From: Sulfopaludibacter sp963815475
GTDB taxonomy: Bacteria; Acidobacteriota; Terriglobia; Bryobacterales; Bryobacteraceae
Assembly: GCA_963815475.1 (NCBI GenBank)
Contig: CAWFHD010000001.1
Location: 806,001 to 870,000 of the forward strand
Reading direction: 5' to 3'
DNA: 64,000 bases
A model generated the notes under the pieces. The model saw only the letters and a program-made list of their open reading frames with translations. It had not been told where the DNA came from and ran no database searches. The translations under genes and the position numbers were made by a program. Below are positions 27,859 to 35,880 of this stretch, piece by piece. Position 1 is the first letter of the stretch. Every line of letters begins with the position of its first letter.

Positions 27859-30438
27859 ATGAAACGCCGTAACCGCAACCGGGAACTGGACGATGAAATC
27901 CGCAGCCATCTGGAGATGGCCGCACACGACCACGCCCAACAAGGCGAAGATCCGCGGCAGGCGCAACTCTCCGCGCGCCGCGAACTCGGCAGCGAAGCGT
28001 TGATCAAAGAGGTCACTCGCGGCATGTGGGGCTGGGGTTGGGTGGAACGCCGCGCGCAGGATCTCCGATATGCTTTCCGCCAACTTCGAAAGAAGCCCGG
28101 CTTCACCGCCACGGCCGTGCTCACCCTGTCCCTCGGAATCGGCGCCAACTCCGCCATCTTCAGCGTGGTGAACGCCGTCCTTCTCAATCCCCTGCCCTAT
28201 CCGCATGCCGACCGCCTGGTGACGGCATGGGGGCGCTTCAAGCTGAGCGACCATGCCGGCGTCTCGCCCGCCGATTTCGTCGTGTATCGCGACCGCAACC
28301 GCACCTTCCAACACCTCGGAGCCTACTTCGTCCTCGGAACCTTTCCGCGCAATTGGAGCGTGCGCGGCGAGGCGCATCAATTGCAAGGCGCCATGGTCTC
28401 CGCCGGATTCTTCGAGGCGTTGGGCCAGCAACCGGTCATCGGCCGGGCCTTCACCCCTGCCGACGAGCAGACTGCGGAGCCCCGCGCCGCCATCTTGAGC
28501 TATCGCATGTGGCAGGAACGCTATGGCGCCGATCCGTCCGTTGTGGGCTCGACCGCCCGCATGGACAGCAACCCCATCACCATCGTGGGTGTGATGCCCG
28601 CGTCGCTCGACCTCCCTGCGAAGGCCGATTTCTGGTTCCCCATGCCGCTGCTCGCCGAAGGGATGATGGACCGCACGCATCACATGCTCCGCGGTATCGG
28701 ATTGTTGAAGCCGGCGACGTCGATCGCGCAGGCGCAATCCGATCTCGATAGCATTGCCGGCGGCATCGCGGCCCAATTCCCGCTATCGAACACGGGTTGG
28801 GGATTGCGGCTGGGACGGACGCGCGACGATATGGTGGGCCCCGTGCGGCCGGTGCTCCTGATGCTGTTGGGCGCGGTCGCACTGGTGCTGCTGATCGCCT
28901 GCGTGAATATCGCCAACCTGTTGCTGGCACGCTACGGCGCGCGCCAGAGGGAATTCGCCATTCGCACCGCCATCGGGGCGGGCCGCTCGCGCATCCTCGC
29001 ACAACTCATCACGGAAAATGGCTTGCTCGCGCTAATCGCCGGCGCGGCCGCCATCGCGCTGGCGTATTGGGGCGTGGCCCTGCTGCGCGGTTTCGGACCA
29101 CCCAATCTGCCGCGGCTCAACGAGGTTCGTCTCGATGGCAGCGTCCTCGCTTTTACGGCGGCCGTGGCGGCCGTCACCGCGCTGCTCTTCGGCCTCGCGC
29201 CGGCTTGGCTGGCGACGGCCCGCGGACCGAATGCCGGCCTCCGCGAAGACACCCGCGCGGGCGCCGGACGTCGACACCATTCGCTGGGCGCGGCGCTCGT
29301 AGTTGGCGAAACCGCACTCTCGCTGTGCCTGCTGATCGGCGCGGGCCTGCTGGTGGAGAGCCTGTACCACACTCTGCACGCGCCGCCGGGCTTCTCCACG
29401 CAGAGTCTCATCACCACACGCCTGCTGCTGCCGGGAACCACTTACAAGGACCTGCCCTCGCGCGGCCGCTTCGTGGAGCGCATCACCGACGGCATCCGAG
29501 CCTTGCCCGGTGTCACCGCCGCCGGGGTGATCAGCGAGATGCCGCTCAACGGCGAATGGAACGATACCTTCTTCAGCATCGAGGAGCACCCGCTGCGCGA
29601 TCCGCGTCAGAAAGAAGACGCCGATTTCCGCTCCACCAACCGGGGCTACTTTCAGGCGATGCGTATTCCGCTGCTGCGCGGGCGCTTGTTTAACGAGCGC
29701 GAAGCCGGCCGTCCCCTGGTCATCCTGGTGGACGAGCCCTTCGTCCGGCGCTACTTCCCCGGCGAGGATCCCCTCGGCAAGCACATCATTCTGAGCAAGC
29801 CCTGCGAGATCATCGGGGTGGTGGGAGGAGTGCGTGCGCACAGTCTGCAACAGGAACCGCGCCCCACCATGTACCTGCCTTTCGATCAGAGCGATTCCGA
29901 CTCGTTCCACATCTTCGCGCGCGCCGCGGGAGATCCGGCCGCACTGGCCGGGCCGATTCGCCGCGTGGTAGCGTCCCAGGACCCTGATGTCGCGCTGTCG
30001 GCGTTCGGCACCATGGACCGCTTCGTCGAGCAATCGGTGGCAGCCGAACGCTTCGACGCCGCCCTTCTAGGGCTGTTCGCGGCGTTGGCACTGGCGCTGG
30101 CGGTCGCCGGAGTGTACGGCGTTTTCTCCTACATCGTGGCGCAGCAGACCCACGAGATCGGAGTGCGAATGGCGCTGGGAGCGCACCCCGGTCAAATGCT
30201 ACGACTGGTTTTCCGTCGGGGCTTGCAACTCGGAGGATCGGGAGCGGCCATCGGCCTGGTAGCAGCGTCCTTCCTGATGCGAGTTCTATCCCAACAACTC
30301 TACGGAGTCCAGCCCAGAGATCCTGCGACCTTCGCCGCCGCCGCTCTACTATTGATCGCGGTGGCACTGGCCGCCTGCGCGCTTCCCGCCCGCCGGGCCA
30401 TGCGAGTAGACCCTTTAATCGCGCTGAGGTACGAGTAG
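27859..30438 (+). CDS. ADOP-type ABC transporter permease (MacB-like, orphan)
   Basis: An 859-residue inner-membrane protein. The N-terminus (NRELDDEIRSHLEMAAHDHA to about residue 60) is the cytosolic cap found in acidobacterial duplicated orphan permeases, followed by DLRYAFRQLRKKPGFTATAV and SLGIGANSAIFSVVNAVLL (first transmembrane helix), a periplasmic MacB-type domain, an FtsX module near 330-450 and a second half ending in another FtsX module (FAALALALAVAGVYGVFSYI onward). No ATPase gene is adjacent, as usual for the family. Role is probably macrolide-like or peptide efflux or envelope stress (inference). Its promoter carries a PadR-type palindrome. Confidence 0.92.
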   Translation: MKRRNRNRELDDEIRSHLEMAAHDHAQQGEDPRQAQLSARRELGSEALIKEVTRGMWGWGWVERRAQDLRYAFRQLRKKPGFTATAVLTLSLGIGANSAIFSVVNAVLLNPLPYPHADRLVTAWGRFKLSDHAGVSPADFVVYRDRNRTFQHLGAYFVLGTFPRNWSVRGEAHQLQGAMVSAGFFEALGQQPVIGRAFTPADEQTAEPRAAILSYRMWQERYGADPSVVGSTARMDSNPITIVGVMPASLDLPAKADFWFPMPLLAEGMMDRTHHMLRGIGLLKPATSIAQAQSDLDSIAGGIAAQFPLSNTGWGLRLGRTRDDMVGPVRPVLLMLLGAVALVLLIACVNIANLLLARYGARQREFAIRTAIGAGRSRILAQLITENGLLALIAGAAAIALAYWGVALLRGFGPPNLPRLNEVRLDGSVLAFTAAVAAVTALLFGLAPAWLATARGPNAGLREDTRAGAGRRHHSLGAALVVGETALSLCLLIGAGLLVESLYHTLHAPPGFSTQSLITTRLLLPGTTYKDLPSRGRFVERITDGIRALPGVTAAGVISEMPLNGEWNDTFFSIEEHPLRDPRQKEDADFRSTNRGYFQAMRIPLLRGRLFNEREAGRPLVILVDEPFVRRYFPGEDPLGKHIILSKPCEIIGVVGGVRAHSLQQEPRPTMYLPFDQSDSDSFHIFARAAGDPAALAGPIRRVVASQDPDVALSAFGTMDRFVEQSVAAERFDAALLGLFAALALALAVAGVYGVFSYIVAQQTHEIGVRMALGAHPGQMLRLVFRRGLQLGGSGAAIGLVAASFLMRVLSQQLYGVQPRDPATFAAAALLLIAVALAACALPARRAMRVDPLIALRYE

Positions 30439-30440
30439 CA

Positions 30441-31646
30441 CTACCGGATCACGGTATTCGCCATCCGGTCATCGGCAAACTCCGTCCTCTCGCCCGCTTT
30501 ATGCCCCGCGATCGGCAGCAACCGGGCCGCCAGAGGCTTCTGCCACTTGAACGCCAGCGTTGCCACATCGCCCAGGATCTGAGCGATCTCCTTCTCGCTG
30601 ATATCGCCCGATAACGGAATGGTGTCGAGCCCGCCGGCGCAAACGGACGAATAGGCGAGCAGCGAGTCGATGTTGTACGCGCCCTCCGCCCACCGCTTGG
30701 TCAGCACTACATCTTCCAGCACGGGGACCATCAGCCCGGAGTAGCCCACCCGCTTGACGGGCGCAGCCTGCACCGCGCGTGTGATGATGGCCGACGCTGT
30801 CATGGTGCCATGCGACCCGAACGGCGCGCCCGTAAAATTCTCGATGGCGCGGCCGATCGACACCTCGCCCAGCGGCGCCGGCGTCGGGTCGATGCCCGCG
30901 TACGTCCAACCGCTGCTGGCGGCGAATTTGACGGCCACTGCCTCGGCATCCTTCAAGTGCTTCGCCAGCGCCGCCGCCAGAGCCTTCTCTGCTTTCTGTG
31001 GATCGTGTTCCTTAGCGAAGACATCGGCGACAACGCCCGCGCCTTCGAGTCCTACCGAGAAGTTCTTCCCGCCGCCCAGATGGTAGGCGCCCGGATAGAA
31101 CGGCCCATAGGGCTTGAGCATGGCGATGGCGGCGAAGTTCAGGTTGCCCTGGCTGTGCTTGCTGCGTTCCGAGACGGCCTTCACCAGGCGCGCGGCCTGT
31201 CGAATCGCGTTCCATTGAATGCCCTCCACCGACGCGGTCACCAGACTGGCATTCGTGCGCTTCACGTCGGAGAGGAAATCGATCAGCAGATCGACGGCCT
31301 GATAGTCGTCGTTGTCCTTCATCATGGCGGGACCGATGCTCGGTGTGAAGCCCAATTTGCCGCCCAGGTCGTCGATGCCGTGCAGCAGTTCGAGCGCGGC
31401 CGCGCGGCTCATTCCGCGGGTGTATTGCGGAAACGGCTGCGTCGCAATACGGATGGTCTCCACCTCGAAGCCCGCGGCTTTAAAAGCCTCGCGCGCCGAG
31501 TTCAGAACCTTGACGGTCTCCTCGTATTGCGTGGTGTACGACTTCGGATCGACGTCGATAAAGGCCGTGATGGCGCGAACCTTGGGCCGCTGATCGGCGG
31601 CAAAAGCGCAGGAAAACAGTGCCAGCGCGCAGAGTGCGAAACGCAT
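30441..31646 (-). CDS. DUF711 (UPF0210) family protein with a signal peptide
   Basis: A 401-residue protein. MRFALCALALFSCAFAADQRP is a clean signal peptide, after which the sequence follows the UPF0210 family: KVRAITAFIDVDPKS, PSIGPAMMKDNDDYQAVD, EGAGVVADVF, SIGRAIENFTGAPFGSHGTM and MVPVLEDVVLTKRWAEGAYN. Most UPF0210 proteins are cytosolic, so export here is unusual. No biochemical function is established. It is convergent with the ADOP permease, with only two bases between the stops. Confidence 0.82.
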   Translation of the reverse strand: MRFALCALALFSCAFAADQRPKVRAITAFIDVDPKSYTTQYEETVKVLNSAREAFKAAGFEVETIRIATQPFPQYTRGMSRAAALELLHGIDDLGGKLGFTPSIGPAMMKDNDDYQAVDLLIDFLSDVKRTNASLVTASVEGIQWNAIRQAARLVKAVSERSKHSQGNLNFAAIAMLKPYGPFYPGAYHLGGGKNFSVGLEGAGVVADVFAKEHDPQKAEKALAAALAKHLKDAEAVAVKFAASSGWTYAGIDPTPAPLGEVSIGRAIENFTGAPFGSHGTMTASAIITRAVQAAPVKRVGYSGLMVPVLEDVVLTKRWAEGAYNIDSLLAYSSVCAGGLDTIPLSGDISEKEIAQILGDVATLAFKWQKPLAARLLPIAGHKAGERTEFADDRMANTVIR

Positions 31647-31697
31647 GGAACGGTTATATCACGCGAACGAAGCCTTAAACGGCCCGAAGCGGGTGGC

Positions 31698-31796
31698 GCA
31701 CGCTCTCAGCGTGCCGCGTCCCGACTCTTCGGGGGCGCTTGCCTCGATCGAGCCGAGTGCCGGCATGAGTCCCGGCACGGCAGACTGAGAGTCCGC
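31698..31796. repeat. Cluster of short palindromes in the gap upstream of the DUF711 gene
   Basis: Three stems: 7 bp at 31698-31704/31708-31714, 7 bp at 31757-31763/31772-31778, and an imperfect 6 bp at 31780-31785/31791-31796. The last shares GCAGACTGnGAGTCnGC with 5788-5804. The cluster occupies the 197-base gap between two same-strand genes (31647-31843) and looks like a dispersed REP-like element. Confidence 0.5.
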
Positions 31797-31843
31797 GGCA
31801 CGTCAGCCCCTGAAAAAGCGAAGGGCCTGGACCGGGATTGATC

Positions 31844-32872
31844 CTAAACTGTCACAACCACTTTGCCGAATTGTTCCTTGTTCTCCACCCGTTCATGCGC
31901 CGCGCGAATTTCCGCCAGCGGGTACACCCTATCGATCACAGGCTTCAATTGCTTGCGGAAGACGAATTTCAACACCTGGTGCAGTTCGCCCATGGTGCCC
32001 ATGAAAGAGCCAAGCAGGCTCCACTGTTTGCTGAACAGATATCGCAGATCGACCTTGGCATCGTACCCCGTGGTGGCTCCGCACGTCACCACGCGACCCG
32101 CCGGGGCCAGCGATTCCAGGCTCTTCGGCCAGGTGGCGATGCCAACGTGCTCCACCACCACATCCACGCCGCGCTTGCCCGTGAGCTTTTTGACCTCCGC
32201 CGAAATATCCTGCTTGTAGTGGTCGATCACATGGTCGGCGCCGAGCTCGCGGGCACGCGCCATCTTGGCCTCACCGCCGGCGGTGGAGATCACGCGGCAC
32301 TGAAACATTTTCGCGAGCTGTATAGCCGCAGTGCCCACGCCGCTCGATGCCGCCAGCACCAGCACATCTTCGCCGGGTTGCAATTGCGCACGCACCATCA
32401 GCATATGCCAGGCGGTGAGAAAGACCAGCGGCGCCGCCGCGGCATCTTCGAACCCCAGATCGTCGGGAATCGGAATCACAGTGTACTCCGGAACCGCCAT
32501 GAGCTCGCAGTTTCCGCCGTCGCGGCCCGTGCCGAAAAGCGTATAGCGGCGGCACTGGTTGTCCTGCCCGGAAAGACAATAATCGCACTGCCGGCAGCTC
32601 ACCCCGGGGGACAGTACCGCCCTCCAGCCGGGCTTCACGCGCTCGCACAGTTCCCCTACGGCCACCACCTCGCCGGCGATGTCGCTGCCCAGGATGTGCG
32701 GCATGTGATATTTCATGCCGGGAATGCCCGCGCGCACGAAGAGGTCGAGATGGTTGAGCGCGCAGGCGCGCACCCGTAACAGCACCTCATTGGCTTTGAT
32801 CTGGGGATCCGGCACATCTTCATAAGTGAGGACTTCAGGACCACCGTGCTGGTGGATGCGAACGGCTTTCAT
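31844..32872 (-). CDS. Zinc-dependent medium-chain alcohol dehydrogenase/quinone reductase-like protein
   Basis: A 342-residue NAD(P)-dependent oxidoreductase. The GroES-like half has NHLDLFVRAG, GSDIAGEVVAVGE and the structural zinc cysteines CRQCDYCLSGQDNQC (about 93-107). The Rossmann half has LAASSGVGTAAIQLAK and ELGADHVIDH. The catalytic region HILGSDIAGE fits the alcohol dehydrogenase class better than zinc-free quinone reductases. Substrate unknown. Divergent from the MBL hydrolase gene. Confidence 0.85.
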   Translation of the reverse strand: MKAVRIHQHGGPEVLTYEDVPDPQIKANEVLLRVRACALNHLDLFVRAGIPGMKYHMPHILGSDIAGEVVAVGELCERVKPGWRAVLSPGVSCRQCDYCLSGQDNQCRRYTLFGTGRDGGNCELMAVPEYTVIPIPDDLGFEDAAAAPLVFLTAWHMLMVRAQLQPGEDVLVLAASSGVGTAAIQLAKMFQCRVISTAGGEAKMARARELGADHVIDHYKQDISAEVKKLTGKRGVDVVVEHVGIATWPKSLESLAPAGRVVTCGATTGYDAKVDLRYLFSKQWSLLGSFMGTMGELHQVLKFVFRKQLKPVIDRVYPLAEIRAAHERVENKEQFGKVVVTV

Positions 32873-32979
32873 GTTGCCAGCCTATCATGTTGGGTCTCCG
32901 CCGCCCTTGCAACATTTCATACCCATTCTGTTTTGGCGCGATTCGGTGTATTCTGGAGTGTCAAGGGAGACGGGCCACG

Positions 32980-33756
32980 GTAAAATTTTGTGTGCTGGCG
33001 AGCGGCAGTTCCGGGAACACCGCCCTGCTGGCAACGGAAAAGACGCGCATTCTGGTGGACGCCGGGCTGAGCATGCGGGAACTCCGCAAGCGAATGGCAG
33101 CTATCGGCGAAGACCTGACCCAGGTAGACGCCATTCTCATCACCCACGAACACACCGATCACGTATCGGGACTTCCCGTGCTGGCGCGCAACAAAGAAAT
33201 CCACGCCGTCATCTTCATGACCCGGCTCACCGCCCCGAACATCGATTGGGGTGAGATTCCTCCCAAGAGACTGGAACCATTTCAAGCCGGCGCCCGTTTC
33301 CAGATCGGCGACATCGAAGTCCAGAGCTTTGGCATTCCGCACGACGCCATCGACCCGGTGGGCTTCGCGTTTGTGACCCAAGGCGTCCGCATCGGGGTCG
33401 CCACGGACTTGGGCTATATTCCGGAGTCGGTCAAATTCCATCTGCGGCGCGCGGACCTGCTGCTGCTTGAGGCCAATCACGATCTCGACATGCTCAAGGT
33501 GGGGCCGTACCCCTGGTCCGTGAAGCAGCGCGTGATGAGCCGCGTAGGGCACCTCTCGAACCTGGTGATGTCGGACTACCTGATGCAGGATCTGGATTCC
33601 TGCACCGCCAACGTGGTGCTCGGCCACCTGAGCGAACAGAACAACCACCCCGAGATCGTCCGCATGATCGCTTCGCAAACCTTGGAGGAGCGCGGTTCCC
33701 GGGCGCGTCTCACCATTGCGGAACAGCGCAAGCCCTCGGAAGTGTTTCAATATTAG
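32980..33756 (+). CDS. MBL-fold metallohydrolase, YycJ/WalJ-like
   Basis: A metallo-beta-lactamase-fold hydrolase of about 258 residues. KFCVLASGSSGNTALL at the N-terminus and the metal motif THEHTDHVSGLP (HxHxDH), HDAIDP, ATDLGYIP, LLEANHD and LGHLSEQNNH match the YycJ family, proposed double-stranded DNA 5'-3' exonucleases. Conserved N-termini begin MKFCVLASGSSGN; here the matching codon is GTA at 32980, a non-standard start, with AAGGGAG about ten bases upstream. The frame is open to an ATG at 32887 but with an atypical extension. A base error at the start codon is possible. Confidence 0.85.
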   Translation, partial: VKFCVLASGSSGNTALLATEKTRILVDAGLSMRELRKRMAAIGEDLTQVDAILITHEHTDHVSGLPVLARNKEIHAVIFMTRLTAPNIDWGEIPPKRLEPFQAGARFQIGDIEVQSFGIPHDAIDPVGFAFVTQGVRIGVATDLGYIPESVKFHLRRADLLLLEANHDLDMLKVGPYPWSVKQRVMSRVGHLSNLVMSDYLMQDLDSCTANVVLGHLSEQNNHPEIVRMIASQTLEERGSRARLTIAEQRKPSEVFQY

Positions 33757-33807
33757 AAGAGACAGTTCGCCGCCGATACCATTCATCGGCTGCCCCCTGA
33801 ACAAATT

Positions 33808-35118
33808 ATGATTCCACGTTACACGCGGCCCGAGATGGGCCGGATCTGGAGCGACCAGAACAGATTTCAGCAGTGGCTCGAGGTGGAACTGGCGGCCTCC
33901 GAAGCGCTGGCGGAGTTGGGCGTAGTGCCTGCCGAAGCTGCCGCCCAACTGCGCGCGCACGCCGGTTTCGACGTGAAGCGCATCCTCGATATTGAAAAAG
34001 AAGTGAAGCACGACGTGATCGCCTTCACCACCGCGGTGGCTGAGACCATGGCGGCGGCCGGCCACGCCGAAGCGTCGCGCTGGCTGCACTACGGGCTCAC
34101 ATCGAACGACGTGGTGGACACCGCGCAGGCGCTGCTGCTCCAGCAGGCGGCGGCCATCCTGATCCGCGGTCTGGAAGGTTTGCGCGATGCTTTGAAGCGC
34201 CGGGCGCTCGAGTTCCAGCACACCGTTCAGATCGGGCGCACTCACGGCGTTCACGCCGAGCCCATGACGTTCGGTCTAAAGCTGGCCATCTGGTACGAAG
34301 AGGCCGGGCGCAACCTGGCTCGACTCCGCAGCGCTGCCGAGGATCTGCGCGTCGGCAAAACGTCGGGCGCGGTCGGCACCTTCGCGCACATCGGACCGGA
34401 AGTGGAAGAGCGCATCTGCGCCCGCCTGAACCTGCGCCCGGCGCCGGTGGCATCGCAGGTGATCCAGCGCGACCGGCACGCGCACTTCGTTTCGGTGCTG
34501 GCCCTGGTTACGGCGCTTTGCGAGAAGATCGCGCTCGAGGTGCGCCATCTGCAGCGCACCGAAGTGCGCGAGGCGGAGGAGTACTTCGCGCGCGGACAGA
34601 AGGGCAGTTCGGCCATGCCCCACAAGCGCAATCCCGTGACTTGCGAACAGATCTGCGGCCTGGCCCGCGTGGTTCGCGCCAACACGGTCGCCGCGTTTGA
34701 GGACATCGCGCTGTGGCACGAGCGCGACATTTCACACTCGTCGGTGGAGCGCGTGATCCTGCCCGATTCCACCATCCTCACCGACTACTTGCTGGAGAAG
34801 ACCACTCGCCTCGTCGACCAGTTGTTGGTCTACCCCGAGCGGATGCGCCGCAATCTGGAAATGACGCGCGGGCTGGTCTTTTCGGGTCAGGTGCTTCTTG
34901 ACCTGGCGGCCTCCGGAATGCTGCGGGAGCAGGCCTACAAACTGGTGCAGAGCCACGCCATGCGGGCCTGGGAGGAAGAGGGCGACTTCCGTGCCGCCAT
35001 CGAGAACGACCTGGAAATCCGCGCCGTCATGACGCCCCAACAGATCGCCGAAGCCTTCTCCCTGGAGCGCCAATTGCGCAACGTCGACAAGATCTTCGCC
35101 CGAGTCTTCGGAAGCTGA
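33808..35118 (+). CDS. purB: Adenylosuccinate lyase
   Basis: Splits SAICAR and adenylosuccinate with release of fumarate in purine synthesis. The 436-residue protein has TSNDVVDTAQALLL, the catalytic-histidine region GRTHGVHAEPMTFG, TSGAVGTFAHIGP and the fumarate-lyase signature GSSAMPHKRNP. Length is normal and the frame intact. It ends three bases before the convergent otsB stop. Fifty bases separate it from the MBL hydrolase gene upstream. Confidence 0.97.
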   Translation: MIPRYTRPEMGRIWSDQNRFQQWLEVELAASEALAELGVVPAEAAAQLRAHAGFDVKRILDIEKEVKHDVIAFTTAVAETMAAAGHAEASRWLHYGLTSNDVVDTAQALLLQQAAAILIRGLEGLRDALKRRALEFQHTVQIGRTHGVHAEPMTFGLKLAIWYEEAGRNLARLRSAAEDLRVGKTSGAVGTFAHIGPEVEERICARLNLRPAPVASQVIQRDRHAHFVSVLALVTALCEKIALEVRHLQRTEVREAEEYFARGQKGSSAMPHKRNPVTCEQICGLARVVRANTVAAFEDIALWHERDISHSSVERVILPDSTILTDYLLEKTTRLVDQLLVYPERMRRNLEMTRGLVFSGQVLLDLAASGMLREQAYKLVQSHAMRAWEEEGDFRAAIENDLEIRAVMTPQQIAEAFSLERQLRNVDKIFARVFGS

Positions 35119-35121
35119 CAG

Positions 35122-35871
35122 CTAACGGAATTCCGCCTGCATCCGCTCCAGAAACTGCAGCACCTGCGCCGATCCATCCACACGATAATGCGCCCGCGTT
35201 GACCGGCGTGAGCCCACCCGCACCGTGACGCCCTGCGATGCGGAGGCGAATCCCGGCTCGTCCGAAACATCGTCCCCAACATACACAGGCAAGGCCGGCT
35301 TCTGAAGCCCGGCCAGTTCCCGTCGCACCGCCGCGCCTTTGTCCCCAAGCTCGAACGGCACCACTTCCCAAACGCACTTTCCCGGCGCGATGCGGAGCAC
35401 TCCGTGCCATGGCGCCAACACGCGGCGCACAAACACGGCAGCCTGTTTGCGGACCGGTTCCGTGCAGCCCCGATAGTGCACCGAAACGCTGTGCCGTTTA
35501 TCTTCGACAAATAGTCCGGGGTACGACGCCAGTTCATCTTCGAGCGCCGTTCTCACCTGAATGATCGGGAGGCCGGGCGGCGGTGGGGTGGCGCTGCGCT
35601 CCCAGCCATAGAGCCCCAGATAGCGGACCGCTGCCACACGCAGCCGCGAGCGCACATCGTCGCGGCGTCGGGCGCTGATCACACACACGCGGAAGCGCGA
35701 CCGCGCCGCTAGTGCGGCTAGCACCCGTCGGATAGCCGGATTCACGCGCACTAACTCTGGACGTGGCTGTATCGGCGTGAGTGTGCCATCGAAATCCAGA
35801 AACAGGGCAATGGTTGGCTTGGAATCGAGCCGCGCCGCCACCTCACTCCAACAACTGAACAGGGGTCGCAT
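35122..35871 (-). CDS. otsB: Trehalose-6-phosphate phosphatase
   Basis: Dephosphorylates trehalose 6-phosphate to trehalose. The 249-residue HAD-superfamily enzyme has motif I LFLDFDGTLTPI (Asp about 26 and 28), ISARRRDDVRS, GLYGWERS, HYRGC and the C-terminal motif VYVGDDVSDEPGF. It starts nine bases after otsA on the same strand, a standard otsAB order. Convergent with purB. Confidence 0.93.
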   Translation of the reverse strand: MRPLFSCWSEVAARLDSKPTIALFLDFDGTLTPIQPRPELVRVNPAIRRVLAALAARSRFRVCVISARRRDDVRSRLRVAAVRYLGLYGWERSATPPPPGLPIIQVRTALEDELASYPGLFVEDKRHSVSVHYRGCTEPVRKQAAVFVRRVLAPWHGVLRIAPGKCVWEVVPFELGDKGAAVRRELAGLQKPALPVYVGDDVSDEPGFASASQGVTVRVGSRRSTRAHYRVDGSAQVLQFLERMQAEFR

Positions 35872-35880
35872 GCGGACGGC

